Source: Acorus gramineus (taxonomy: Eukaryota; Streptophyta; Magnoliopsida; Acorales; Acoraceae). Taken from it: a DNA stretch of 64,000 bases. Position 1 is the stretch's first letter; every line of letters begins with the position of its first letter. The notes beneath the pieces were generated by a model that saw nothing but the letters and a program-made list of their open reading frames with translations, made no database searches and had not been told where the DNA came from. Where the stretch lies: assembly GCA_030737835.1 (NCBI GenBank), contig CM060850.1:7817877-7881876 (forward strand). The letters are read 5' to 3'. This document shows, piece after piece, positions 1-12,683 of this stretch. The position numbers were made by a program, and so were the translations under genes.

Positions 1-38
1 TTTTCTTTTGAGCATTCAATGATACAAGCAGACCTTAC

Positions 39-2189
39 CTTCAATAAGATTTCTCAGAAGTGGCTCCAAAAGTCCATTCTCTGCCATGAATTTTATATTC
101 TCCGGATATTGCTCCAAATTCTTCAGAATCTCCCCTGCCTTCTCCGCAGCGAAGGCATCAGCAGAGTCGCCGAGCTTTATCGTGATCAACATCAGTATTC
201 CCCCAGCAACAGATCCAATTCTCTCGCAAAGTGTTCGAGACTTAGACAGCTCAAGCAAGAAAGAAACCGCCGCATGCCTCTCCGAGTGGTGATCGCTCGA
301 CAACATCTTCATCGCCGTCTCAATAGCATTTGTGTTCGCAATTATTTCCTGCATATAACATAGTGATAGTAATCAAAGCACATATCATATACATATGGAA
401 AAATGTTAAGGATTTGCAGTCTCAACATGTTTTGAATTTTTTTTGTAAGGTAAAGTACATAAATGAATTGAATACATACTCTCCTGCATTTTCTCTAATT
501 CATCTAATTGAGTATATACTCAATTAGATATTTCATATACATGTTAGAACTACAAGAATGACTGCAGAAATGATTGATTGTACTATAAGACCTTTCCATG
601 TTCGTCATCCTCTACTAACACTCGCAAAGTCTCCATCGTTTCGCGCCTAATTTTCCTGTCACGGTATTCCAAATACCGAACAAGAATCGAAACAATTGCC
701 GTATTGTGTGCATTCGCCTTGTTTTGACTTGACCTGCACAATTGCTGCAGATCTTTCAGAGCCTCAAATATCATACTCTTCGAACTCCCCAAAGTGAGCG
801 CTGCGCGCGCTACTTTGATCCTCGCATTCACATTTCTCTCCTTCCACTCATCAATGGTGGTCTTCAATGCAATGTTAGTACTTAAAGCTCTTGAAAGCAG
901 TCTCTGCCCTGTCATCGGGCAAACGATGTCCTCTGCACCTTCTTCGGATCTTCTGAACCACTCTGTTATCACTCTCCGCTCGTAAGTGATACCACTTTCG
1001 ATCGTGACCGGATCTTCCATGACCCTCTTCGTTAACGGGCAGAAGAACGTATCGTAGAGGGGCTCCATGTACTCTGCTACTTGTGGCAATGTTTTCAAAG
1101 ATGGGCTGCCATTGTTCGAGTTTTCGTGTGAATTATAAACCATCCCTCTAAGAAAGTCCACCAAGCGTGGCATGTCGGTGCTTGAGCCTTCGATAGAGTC
1201 TTCAATCCTACCCGGGTAGAGATCGCTATCTCTTCTGACTAACATAGATACATCACTCAAATTATTCTCCGACTCGGGCTCTTTGTGTGGCTTGTTTGTT
1301 TGATCACCATTCACTTGAAATTGAGCTTCTCTCATCTCTCTAGAGATCGACTTTGCAGCAACATCAACGTATTGGTCTCTGAAAGTCGAAGAAGGTATCG
1401 AATTCAGGCCTTCCCCAATGTTCCTTATCGTGTTCTCGAGCTGTTCAAACGTACTTTGTAGTTCAGAATCACCAATTGGGCCTGCTTCAGGGCTGCAGTT
1501 GGAGATGAGGTTCTTTGCGAGGTCAACGCTCTTCGAAAGGTTTTGTAAGATCTCTGTCAAGTTCAATGTCGCGTTTTTGGATGTCATTAGTTCCATTATA
1601 ACTGGGGAAGCGCGGTACAAATAGCATCCGAATTTGATGAAGTTCTCTCGTTCAATTTCGATGCTTAACACTAGTGCTATGATCTTGGAAATCGAATTCA
1701 GTAAGGATTTACCAAGACTTGTGATTGGATTGCCATTATCTGGAAACTGAATCAAGAATTGATTAGATATATGAATACTACCATAGTATTGATGAAAAAT
1801 AAAACAAGTCCTAAATACTTTGTTTCATACAAGTCTAGAAGCTTATGATTTCCTCTGAAATTTGGCATATATTTTCAGACAATCTATATGAATTCTACCA
1901 TAGTATATATCAATGTATAATATTTGAAAATACTCTCAATTAGTATGTTTTGGTGAGTCAATAAGTAAATATAAGTACCAACTATACCTTGCACTAAAAT
2001 ACTTGATTTTCAAGATCAAAAAGCACGAAATCACTCACCGACATCTGCCGGAGCACTGCCAGATTCGGCATTCTTTTTCTTTCTGGTAGGATGTCTAGTT
2101 TTCTTGAAAGAACATATGATTTTGAGGTAACCAACTAACCCAATTGAACTAGTCAGAACATCTGGATTCATATGAGTTTCTTCATTCAT
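39..2189 (-). CDS. U-box/ARM-repeat E3 ubiquitin ligase, PUB43/PUB44 (SAUL1)-like, 3' part outside window
   Basis: Probable E3 ubiquitin ligase. Three coding exons can be read on the minus strand: 2189-2039, 1739-592 and 348-39. Donors are GTGAGT, GTCTTA and GTAAGG; acceptors are TTTCCAG and ATATGCAG, and the phases agree. The second exon carries a U-box (about residues 274-350 of this model) with the PLYDTFFCPLTKRVMEDPV signature, followed by IALKTTIDEW and ARM-type helices (RRETMETLRVLVEDD). The third exon continues with AAVSFLLELSKS and ILKNLEQYPENIKFM, which resemble SAUL1/PUB43. An N-terminal helical domain precedes the U-box, longer than in Arabidopsis SAUL1. Family members act at the plasma membrane in senescence and immunity (family knowledge). 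The remaining ARM exons lie left of base 1. The first exon and its ATG at 2189 are the least certain part; 1739-592 alone is firm. Confidence 0.82.
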
Positions 2190-2219
2190 GTATTCAATTT
2201 GATTTGAGTGGGCAGCCAC

Positions 2220-3131
2220 TTCTTTTATTTACAACTAGTGAATTCCACTTACTCTATGAGGACTAAGTCATGCCATATAAAAATGTTGCCCTTCTACATA
2301 AAATGCTATTAAAAATTATGATAAAAAAGTTTCACTCTCTCTCTTATCCAACAATCAACCAATATTTGGATTACCACCTTTGATTGCATGAAAGTTTGAC
2401 ACTTCATATTTGCTATTGGATTATTTGAGAAAGCATAATAAATTATTATATGTCATTCTCATATCCTAACCTTTTATGTGAATATCAGATATAACCATAA
2501 TAAATTATCAGACTAGTCCAATGAAATTGTTGCAGATCAGTCAACTTGTAATTAGGCAATCAATAAAAGATTCAGGATTGCTTGAATAGAATTATATATA
2601 TCAGGCAATACATCAGGAAGCAATTAATGTTGACATCTGAAAATAAAAATTAATATATGTTTATAAGGTCAATGCATATGATTGTGACTTGGCGATATAA
2701 AACTATAGTTGAATGAGTCTTATGAGTTTGGTGAGCAACAAGGCTACTTCGTAAACACAAAAAAATTATGTTTATATAAGTAGCTAGTTAGTGCTCTCTT
2801 TTTTTCTTTTTTCTTTTTGTTTTTTGGAAAATTTCGTTCATTATGATTTATGAACCACATAAATTGTTCATTTCGTTATATCCAAATGCATGTAAAATGT
2901 GAATCATATTGGATAACATACATTAAAGAGGGTTTACCAAGGTGGGTCACATATGAAGCATGATTTTGTGAAAGAAAAAAATGTTACGTGAAGTCTTTTT
3001 TTGTAGTCTCGTATTCTTTGGATTTTTTTTATATATATTTCATGTGATGAAATATTTGTCTCTTATTAAAAAAATAAAATATTTGCCCCATTACGTAACA
3101 AAAAATTACATCTTTAAAATAAATAAAAAAT
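2220..3131. other. Intergenic, upstream of the U-box gene
   Basis: AT-rich sequence with T and A runs. I see no coding exon, structural RNA or clear transposon end. It should contain the promoter of the minus-strand U-box gene, but no single element stands out. Confidence 0.5.
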
Positions 3132-3842
3132 ATGTTACGTATAGTTTATTTTTCAGTCACGATTCTAGTATACATGTGTTTTGAATTTCGGCCGCGTTGA
3201 TCTCGCAGGAAATCGTACCAGTGGGAGCATGGACAATATGGAGAACGAGGAACGCGATTGTCTTCACATGAGCGAGGGTGAATCAAGAGAACATGTGGAA
3301 AATGTTCCAAGCTTACATGAGGGATTGGGGACGATACATCGCAAAGGCGGCAGATGTCCGCTTCCGAGATGGGAATTTGATCAATGCGGGGTGAGTGACG
3401 GAAACATGGATGACCCACTGGTTTAGATGACTCGTCTAACTGGGATTTGGGCGACTTCAGGCCTAAGTTCGCTTATTTGTTTGTAGGATTCTTATCCCCC
3501 TTATCTTTGTTTTGAGTCTATGTTTATTTTCCCTCCTTTCAGAATTTATAATTCGAATTCATCAATGAAATCGGGTAACAAACATCTACCTTTCTTAAAA
3601 AAAATGTGTTTTAAATTTTTTAAAAATAGTATACCTTATCTAAAGAGATACATGCTTTTATAAAAAAAAAAATAAAGCATATACTCCAATGAATTGCATA
3701 GACGCATTTATAAAAAAATGTGAAAAATTTATATCGAAGCATATATCTTGTTAATATGAGTGTATGCTATATTGATTTCTATCCACGTATGTTGGACTGA
3801 AATTAGGGATGGAAAAAAAAAAACTGTGTGTAACAACACTTG
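3132..3842. mobile_element. MITE family 1, copy A, interrupted by a LINE
   Basis: The left end (ATGTTACGTATAGTTTA followed by TTTTTCAGTCACGATTCTAG) and right end (CTGTGTGTAACAACACTT) match the imperfect inverted ends of the element at 5132-5394. The interior after 3604 follows the same order: TTTAAAAATAGTATACC, a stretch on GATACATGCTTTTATAAAA, then the motif CTCCAATGAATTGCAT. The copy is split at 3188/3604 by a truncated LINE. I could not define its own target duplication, so the ends are approximate. Confidence 0.65.
3189..3603 (+). mobile_element. 5'-truncated L1-like LINE 3' end with 15-bp target duplication
   Basis: A 415-bp insert ends in an A run (3597-3603) and is bounded by a near-perfect 15-bp duplication: ATGTGTTTTGAATTT at 3174-3188 and ATGTGTTTTAAATTT at 3604-3618. 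One frame reads GAWTIWRTRN then ENMWKMFQAYMRDWG, broken by stops. This W-x-IW-x-x-RN pattern is typical of the C-terminal part of plant non-LTR retrotransposon polyproteins. The same peptide occurs at 56370-56853 on the other strand. Open frames here are degraded LINE, not a host gene. Confidence 0.82.
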
Positions 3843-4359
3843 TAACATTATCCCAACCACTTTGAATGGAACATGGTGGAGGAGCCCTTGTAGCATTCTA
3901 CCCAAAAACAGGCCCAGGAAAATCCAACCAATTGGGGTGGGCCCATTCAGCCCACCTTCAGGCCCAATAAATAAATTTATATGTATAATCCAATTATAAC
4001 TTTTCGGTTTGTTGTGGAATAAAAATGAAAAATAATATAGTCCTTAATGTTTTTTTTAAGTATATATATAATTATCGTATTGCTATAAAAAATAAATTAT
4101 ACTATGATACACTAATATATTTTTCTTTGATAGTGTAATACATATACTATCGTAATGTATATTATTGTATTATACTATCACAGTGTGCAGGCATTGGGGA
4201 ACTATCTCTGAATTACAGATGAAGTTTCAAAATGCATCGAATGTATCAACGCCTAATAAAATAAAACAATTATTACCCACCCAACCAAACCATGACATAA
4301 GAATAATTAACGTCTGAAAACCCATTTAAGTGCTACATTTTCTTTTACAAAATAAAAAT
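3843..4359. other. Intergenic, no gene seen
   Basis: AT-rich. The part from 4080 to 4190 holds short alternating inverted runs around TATACTATC, probably an old MITE remnant. No coding signal. Confidence 0.45.
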
Positions 4360-4637
4360 AGAGTGATGTTATACACAGTTTTTATTTCAGCTCTAATTCT
4401 AGTCTTATATGCGTCAATAGAAAATTATCAGAACATATACTCACCTTAGAAAGGTATATGCTTTAATAAAAAAAAATTCACATTTTCTATCAATGCATCT
4501 ATGCAATTTATTAAAGTATATGCTTTATTTTTAATACACACATGTATCTCATTAGATAAGATCTATTATTTTTAAAAAATTCAAAATGCTAACTGAATTT
4601 AGAGCGAGAAAATGGATTGAACATAACATTATCTTTT
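4360..4637. mobile_element. MITE family 1, copy B (opposite orientation)
   Basis: Starts near AGTGATGTTATACACAG with TCAGCTCTAATTCTAGTC and ends GGATTGAACATAACATTATC, the reverse of the copy at 5132. The interior has the family segments in inverted order (TATGCTTTAATAAAA, ATGTATCTCATTAGAT, ATTTTTAAAAAATTC). Ends are approximate; no clean target duplication was seen. Confidence 0.65.
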
Positions 4638-5131
4638 AAAAAAAACAAACGTGCATCGTCTATTTGAGACATATTTTTTTAATAAAATCTTGTAGGTTGA
4701 GGCTCTAGGGACCTAGAAAATACAATTGTACTAATTAAAGACATGAAATTAATTTCTCAAAAGAAAAAAAAAAAAGATTATCTTTAAGCCCTGTTTGGTT
4801 GGAGAATAAGTCCAGAATAAATAAAAATTAATCAGAATAGCCTCAAAATGAATGTTTGAATTACTGGAATAAACAATAATCTATGTGTCAGAATTAACTA
4901 TTGGTATATGGATTTCAGTCAACCATTGAAATTAAGTTATTCCGGATTATTTAACCCGAAAGAATATGTGAACCTACTATCAAATCAACTATCATCACCT
5001 CTTATAAATCAACTATCAAATTAATTTTCATTATTTTTTCACATTTTTTTAATTTTTATCCACACCTTATTCACATTTTATCCAAACAACAAAAACTTTA
5101 TAATTACGTTTCCCAACGAGAACAATTCAAA
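4638..5131. other. Intergenic, probable MITE remnant
   Basis: Around 4790 the sequence GCCCTGTTTGGTTGG follows TTAA, a start typical of Tourist/hAT MITEs. I could not find a matching inverted end, so no element is called. No coding signal. Confidence 0.4.
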
Positions 5132-5394
5132 GGATAATGTTACATGCAGTCCATTTTCTAGCCCTAAATCTAGTCTACAAGTGTTTTGAATTTTTTAAAA
5201 ATAATATACCTCATCTAATGAAGTACATGTTTTCATAAAAAATAAAACATATACTCCAATGAATTGCATGAATGCATTTATATAAAATGTAAAAAAAAAA
5301 TTATCGAAGGTAAGTATATGTTCTGATAATTTTTTATCGATGCATATGAGATTAGAATTAGAGTTAGAATAAAAACTGAGTGTAACAACACTTT
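5132..5394. mobile_element. MITE family 1, copy C (best-defined copy)
   Basis: A 263-bp element with imperfect inverted ends, GGATAATGTTACATGCAG on the left and AAAGTGTTGTTACACTCAG as the reverse complement of the right. It is flanked by an 8-bp duplication AATTCAAA at 5124-5131 and 5395-5402. It has no coding capacity. Eight-base duplications fit an hAT-type MITE, but the superfamily is an inference. Confidence 0.78.
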
Positions 5395-5880
5395 AATTCA
5401 AAATTCAAGCATATAAAAAATTATTTTTGTAATTTATATATAGCCATAAATCTCTAATGCCCTGTTTGAATAGGATATTAAGATGGGTATAACATGGAAT
5501 AGCTCGGTGTAAGCCCATTTTAGGCGTTTGGTTTGATAGAATAACCCGATATCTGGAACCCGGAATAGCTTGGAATAGATGGGTATTTGGATTCTATCAC
5601 CCCCCCCATGGAATTAGCTTGTTCCAACAACAATCATAAGTGGGCCTCACATTTATATATTTTTTTCATTTCAAATCATCTGTCATCACCTCTTATATAT
5701 CAGTGGAACTCGCATGTTAAATCAAATTTTTACACCTTATTCACATTTGATTCTTTATCAACCAAACACTCTAACATTTATTATCACGTTTTTCAATTAA
5801 AATAACTAAAAATACAAAAAAAAAAAGTCACTTATTCTATTAATAAAGTCAACAATTCCTGAAATATGTATAAACCTTAA
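5395..5880. other. Intergenic, MITE-like debris
   Basis: AT-rich, with a GCCCTGTTTGAATAGG start near 5459 that looks like another MITE end, and a short C run near 5600. No gene seen. Confidence 0.4.
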
Positions 5881-6407
5881 CCCCCGTATGGCATGGAACA
5901 TAAGCCAAGAATAATGAAGAATATATGAGAATAGCTAAAAAAAGTTGTTTGTTTTGATAGAATAAACCCCGATAGTTATGTCTGGATAAGCTAGAATAAG
6001 GCCTGATAACTATTCTTAGGAAATGGTAGAATTGCTTATCAAGGCTTATCTATGCTAATTGATAAAAATACTCTTATCTGTCATTTTAAAAAATTTATCT
6101 TACCTAACAGAATCACACAGATTCCAAAAATTGTCACATCTATCAAATCAATCATATATCTCTCACACTATTCCCAGATGGTATAATTGTCATTTAAAAA
6201 ATCATAAACTCTTATTCATCCCCTATCAACCATTTATCATTACTTTATCCAAGGTGAAACAAACAACAAAAAAATCATTTTTACGTTTTCCAATAAGAAT
6301 AACAAAAAAGACAATGAAATAAAAAGTTGCTTATTCAGCCTGAATTATTATCTATTCTAGTATAACTATCGAGAACGAATAACCTAATATCACATCCCAT
6401 ACAAGGG
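5881..6407. mobile_element. MITE, Tourist-like candidate
   Basis: The left end CCCCCGTATGGCATG and the reverse complement of the right end, CCCTTGTATGGGATG, are inverted copies. TTAA lies immediately outside both ends (5877-5880 and 6408-6411). A TTA/TAA-type target suits PIF/Harbinger. Related ends in the other orientation occur near 14480. No coding capacity. Confidence 0.55.
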
Positions 6408-9192
6408 TTAAAATAACTAATGCTTGGGTCCTTAATGATTTAATTATCAAACCAAGGGCCAAAGAATAATGATGGTACCATGGACCCATTAATATTTTTT
6501 TTAAAAATATTATTAATTTGAATCAAAGCACGCGTTGATTACGAGCGGGTCTTTAGAATCCGAGGCCGATCAATGTCTATTGTCGTCGTTTTCGTCCACG
6601 TGTTTTCAATTAGCACCACCAGTTGCAAATTACAATCAATCTCTTGTCCTCTATATTAGTAGGACAGTTTAGGCTCCAAAAAATATTTTCATATTAAATT
6701 TAGCCATAGATATGCTGACACCTGTCATCCACCAGCTCATGAGCACGTTGGATTACATTAAGAGCTAGTGTTACACAGTTTAAACTATGCTATAATATCT
6801 GGTAGGCTGGTTTGAGAAATGATAATTACAAAGATAAATGAGTGAGATGATAGTTTATTTTTATTTAATATTAAAAATTATCCAGATAAATTATAAATAA
6901 TTCTCTCAATTTTAAAATAAAAACAGAGATAATTTATTCTACCTAAAACCTGTGATACCATTTATTCTATTTTTATCTCAATTTTAACAAATGTAAATAT
7001 AAACAAAATTGATGGACTTTTTATCTTCTAAAATTCTGATAACTTATCTTTAAAATTTTAAGCTCTTACCAAAAAGTAGATGGATATTTTTTTTTTATAA
7101 AAACATGTATCTGATTAGATGAGATATATACTATTTTTAAAAAAATTAAAATAAGTATAGACAGGTTGGAAAAAAAATATGTATCTAACATTATCAGTAT
7201 AAAATCAATAAAACTGCGAACTGAATAAAAATGTGTAGTAATATGTCGGACGATTTTTTGGTATTCTAACTGTATGATAATACGATTAATGAGTTGTACG
7301 AGAAATATCACAAGTACGTTTGTTACGATACCGACACACAGGAGGTGTTTGTTAAAATTTAACAAATTCTAATTTATTATAGCTTTTACGTTAAAATAAG
7401 TTGTTGTGGCGCAATGTGTGGAACTAATATGCCGAATTTTGGGTGGGCTAAATTAATTTTTCAGTATAGCTTATAATACTGTATTTGATGATAATGAAAA
7501 AGGTAAAGACTTAATAGGGGTGGGTCATTGTTTTGTCCATTTTTAGGATGCCAAATAGAGTTTGTTTGTCTATGATGCCTATGTCAGGGTGTAAATCCAC
7601 TTATGCATGAAAAATGATTTTTTTATTTATTTGTTTTTTAGAACATAAAATTCACATGTTTGTTGTTTGATCTATCATAATGAAATTAAGATAGATGATT
7701 AATGTGAGAATAATAAAAATTTATGATTTTTCAAAATAAACTCTTTATATTTAAGAATATGAGTAAGAGACATGTATATGACATGATATGGTATGATAGA
7801 TATGAATTACTTGGAAAATAATTATTCAGGCATTTCCATTTGTATAACAAACTAATAAATAACTTTTTTTTTTTAACCTGTTTCCTTTTATTCCGCAGAC
7901 ATGGATAAAAGAATTAAAAATTAATTAGGGATCACCTGTAAATTATTTGAGGTCCTTAGAAGTTTTTAATTTTTTTAGGTATCTGAAAGATGTAAAATTA
8001 TCTTTAGGTCCTTGGGAACAGATGCTGCTATTCTGTTCATTAGAAATATCGAAAATGTCATTTACCATCTGGTAACATTTTGTAAAGGTTAACAATGTAA
8101 TAGAAAAGTGTTAACAGTGTATAGGAGATATTTAACAATGTACTGAAGAGTGATAACAATGTACTAAAAAAATTAATCAGGGATATTTTTGATATTTTTG
8201 ACAGACACAATAACGACATCCACTTTCAGAGACCTAAAGATAATTTATTTATCATCTCAGAGACTAAAAAAATCTTAAAAACTTCGAGGGATCTAGAAAT
8301 AATTCACGAGTAACACATGGGCCTCTATTTAAGTTCTCCCAAAATTTTTTTTTGGAACTGTTTGATCTTATCCGTACAGATCCTCCAGAACCAATGGTGC
8401 ATTTCGTAATAAGAGCCTTATATAAGTGATACCCTCTTGTCCCAATCAACCAAACCCAACCAAAAAATTTCACGGATTGGATCATTATCAACCCTGAAAA
8501 CCCCCAATTTTTTTTCCCAATTCAATCAATTACACAAACAAACAAAACCCCAATTCACTTCGATCGATACTTCGGTGACGGAGCTTCGTCTGTGACAAAG
8601 AGTGGATCAAACAAGTAAAAAAAAAGGTCCCTTTTTTTTCTTACCGTCTGAATCCGAACAAAACGTGGGCCATTGATTGTGAGACATTTCAAAAGGAGTG
8701 AACAAGACGTAAAGCCTTCCTCTTTTGAGGACTTCAACGGAACTCGAGAGAGGTGTTTCTTTTAAGAGAAAGGGATCCTCCATTATTGGTCCTCCGTTTC
8801 AGGTTTTCAGTGGCAATTTGAAGATTTTTTGGTTTTGCTGGGATTTGGATTGGTTTGATTAAGACTTATTTTTTGGGGGAAAGTTTCGATTTTTATAGAA
8901 GCTTTGATTTGTGAAGTCCATAAACGTTTTGAAATTTGTTGATTCTGTGCTTTCTGGGTGTTTTTTAAGCCATCCCAATTGCAAATTCTGAACGAAAACG
9001 CTTGTCTTTTTAGAAACCTTTGAAAAATCGATTTGGGTTTGTTAGATTTTGAGCTTAAGCTTTCAAAAATCAGATTTTGGGAGTTCCAAGATCATTTTGG
9101 GACTGTTTTTCCAATACCCAATCGATTGATCTTCAATTAGATCCCAATTTTGGAAGCTCGGTCTTTGATTTGATCCAAAAACCTGTGAAACA
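6408..9192. other. Intergenic DNA and probable leader of the AVT6 gene
   Basis: No coding exon seen. A fragment of MITE family 1 lies near 7085-7160 (ACATGTATCTGATTAGATGAG beside an A/T run). From roughly 8500 to 9192 the sequence is T-rich and pyrimidine-tract rich, as expected of the promoter and 5' untranslated leader of the transporter starting at 9193. I cannot fix the transcription start. Confidence 0.45.
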
Positions 9193-12100
9193 ATGACAAT
9201 CGGAAGCATTGCCCCGTTGAATGATTCGCAAACTCGGAAAAACAAGGGTATAGTAGACGAGACCGCCCCTCTCTTGCCATACAAGCAAGATGAGGACAAT
9301 TCTGAGTTGGATGGGTTTAACGGGGCTTCGTTTTCCGGTGCTGTGTTTAACCTCTCCACGACGATTGTCGGGGCAGGGATCATGGCCTTGCCCGCGACGA
9401 TGAAGGTCATGGGGCTCATCCCTGGGATCTTGATGATCGTATTCATGGCTTTCCTCACGGAGTCCTCGATCGAGATGCTTTTGAGGTTTAGCAGGGCGGG
9501 GAAGACGGTGTCGTATGGAGGGGTCATGGGAGATGCCTTTGGGAAGGTGGGAAGGGTGCTGTTGCAGGTTTGCGTCGTGATCAACAACATAGGGGTGCTG
9601 GTTGTGTACATGATTATTATTGGTATAACCTCTGTCTCCATGTATGATTGATTCAATCATTCTCCTTGTGTAGGATTGTTTGTGTTATCATGTGCTTATC
9701 TTCTCTACTTCTTGTGTATGAGTAAACATTATGCATGTTGTCATTGTCTTTGCCTGAAAGTGAGATGTGCATTTAGCATATATTTTGGGACTAGTGAGTT
9801 GTTCACGATTTATGCAGATCAAATGGTGTTTTTCTTTCATCTTTAATTTGTTTTAATTATGTTATAGCATAGATGTTAAGATTGTGAGTATAGTTCTTGT
9901 TGGTCACTTGAATAGTGAACATTATGCCATTCTTGAGTTGGATAAATTTGTGGAGAATTTGATGTTCTCTTCTTGTATTTATGCTCAAAGTGTTGGTGGT
10001 GGTTGGTGGTGTTTTATGCATAGTATGCACAATATAGTAACATTTTCTAAATTTTCGTTTGATTTGCTAATATGTGTTATTCACTAGATTACATTAGAGT
10101 CCACTTGATTCTGGTTAAAGGATATGATGTGTGCAATACTATTGAATAAAATATCATATTTATTAGTTATTGTCAAGTACGTTGTATTATAAATAAATTG
10201 CATATTCATTAAAAGTGGTTAGTAGAAGTGTGGTAGTTAGTGGAATTTTGATAGCGTGCAGTAGTTGGTAGTTATTAGTGATTATTATGATTACTGGCAA
10301 GTTATTGTACTCTCTATAATGTGGTTATAGATGTCACATGGTTATGATTATGAATGAAGAAATACAGGTTGAGTTTCTTAGATTTAGGAGGTTCGTGTTC
10401 TTCTCTAACTGGCAATAATGGATGGTTCTACTCCCTTGAAATGGACATTATCATTATTAGATAGATGCCCATAGACATTTTCTTCACTTTCTTTCTCTAT
10501 TTTGTGTGGCTGAAATTTTTCAATATGTTCATTCATGTTTCAAAATTCCTGAGCAAATTCTGTAATATTGCTTCCATGTATATGTTCAATTTTTTTCTTG
10601 TGCTGTTGATATTCCTTTAAACATATCTTTTTCCCCTTTCTTAGTTCTTTTCTAATGGTTGTATGGATTCTTGTGGACATAGTTTAAACAGTCTGTATAA
10701 TGGTTTTTGTTTTCTTATTTTAAGGTGATGTTATTTCTGGAACTTCTTCTAGTGGAGTCCATCACTCAGGGATCATGGAAGGATGGTTTGGGGTTCACTG
10801 GTGGAATGGTCGTGCCTTTGTTCTCTTGGTAACAACTCTTGCTATATTTGCTCCATTGGCATGCTTCAAACGTATAGGTAAATCTCACATCTATGTCAGA
10901 GTTTTATCATGAGGCATTGTGTATTTTCTCACATTCTATTTATCTGGTCCATGTTTTTTGATGCTCTTAACTCATTTTTTTTTTGTGCATGTTAGATTCA
11001 TTGAGTTTCACTTCTGCCTTATCTGTTGCACTGGCGGTCATATTTGTCATCATCACTGCTGGAATCACTATCGTCAAATTGATCAACGGAAGCATAGGAA
11101 GCCCTAAATTGTTTCCCGATGTTTCTGGTTTTGCATCTTTCTGGAATCTCTTTACCGTGGTCCCTATTCTTGTGACAGCATACATCTGCCATTACAATGG
11201 TAAGCAATGAATATATCCTTATTCTGATAATCAATAATTTAATTTTCATTTGTTGTTGTGATGCATCATTCATATCAGACATCACAGAACAATTTATGAG
11301 CATGTTTATCAGAATTTTCAAGCCTTCGGTAGTTGAGGATATTGCATGTTGGATGTCTCCAAGACCACTTCATTTTTGACAGTGTCAATGCATATATATA
11401 TGTAATATTCTTCAGCCGTAGATATTGCACATATAATACTGTTTCATGAATTTCCATGTATTCCCTGTGTCTCTTATGGCATCCTCAATTTGTGCTTGAG
11501 GATGGCAAGCACTTGAGAGGAGGCAAATAAACTCGGAATTTTTTTTCTCTCGTTCCGAGTTACAAGCATACAATCCATCTAGCTCGTGATACTTGGGGCC
11601 AGTTTGGAAACCATGGTCCCTTCCACGGTAATTTAATTCTGATAGATTTTGTGAAGAGTAGTAGTGAATTGAGTAATGGCCACATGAATAAAGGATATTA
11701 AATGCCATTTACTTTGTTGTTCTAGCAGGAGAATGAGAAGTGTTACTGTAAACCATAGATCTTTATGAATCATGTTGTGATTTTTGCAGTTCACACCATA
11801 GACAACGAGCTTGAGGACTCCACTCAGATTCAATCCATCGTGAGGGCCTCTCTTGGTCTCTGCTCAACCGTGTACATAACCACCAGTTTCTTTGGCTTCC
11901 TCCTCTTTGGAGAGTCCACCCTTGATGATGTGCTTGCCAACTTCGACTCAAACCTTGGGATTCCATACAGCTCAATCCTTAATGATGCCGTGCGTGTGAG
12001 CTATGCAGTCCACCTCATGCTCGTCTTCCCCATCATCTTTTATGCCCTCAGACTCAACTTGGACAATCTCCTCTTCCCGTCGGGCGGACCTTTGGCTTTA

Positions 12101-12683
12101 AATAACTGTAGATTTGCCTCGATAACGGTTGTGCTTATTTCTCTCATTTACATGGGTGCCAATTTCATACCCAGCATTTGGGATGCCTTTCAATTCACTG
12201 GGGCAACTGCCGCAGTCTGCATTGGCTTCATCTTTCCGGCCGCCATTACTCTCAAGTGAGTAGTTCTCTCTAATTGGGCATTTGAAAAACTAGCCACTCA
12301 ATTTTCAAAAATGGTTTATGCTTCAAAATGATTTAATATAATCGATTTTGGAAAAGCTACACAACGACTTGCTTTATCATAAAAGCTGTTTTGTTAACTT
12401 CTAAAATGTAAAAATTAAAACCTGAATTTAAAAGCTGGAGTTTAAATATACCCGTTTGGAACCGATTATCTAATATCCATTGGACAATTGGTTCCAAACG
12501 GGGCCTTACTGGTCACTAACCATTTCTATTGTTTGTTACAGGGATCCGCATGGCATTGCGACAAAGTGGGACAAGATCTTATCAATTTTCATGATCGTTC
12601 TTGCCGTCATATCAAATGCCATTGCCATCTACAGCGACGCCAACTCCATCTTCAAAAAAAGTGAGGTATCTCCACGTGCCTGA
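9193..12683 (+). CDS. AVT6: AVT6-type amino acid transporter (AAAP family), complete
   Basis: Proton-coupled amino acid transporter of the AAAP/SLC38-like family; AVT6 members export amino acids from the vacuole or internal membranes (family knowledge). Coding exons are 9193-9622, 10725-10877, 10996-11199, 11790-12255 and 12542-12683, all with GT-AG introns in matching phase. They encode 464 residues, close to Arabidopsis AVT6 proteins (about 460). A hydrophilic N-terminus with an acidic/dileucine-like stretch (ETAPLLPYKQDED) is followed near residue 44 by the family signature NGASFSGAVFNLSTTIVGAG and ALPATMKVMGLIPG, then about ten further hydrophobic segments. The protein ends DANSIFKKSEVSPRA. 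The ATG at 9193 is the first in frame after the leader. Intron 4 holds a hairpin with 17-base arms (12451-12467 and 12485-12501, CCCGTTTGGAACC and its complement), probably a MITE end. The subtype within AVT6 is not resolved. Confidence 0.93.

Noticed and set aside
9063..9660. Long minus-strand open frames over the AVT6 first exon
   Set aside because: Shadows of the AVT6 exon, whose sense frame matches the transporter family.
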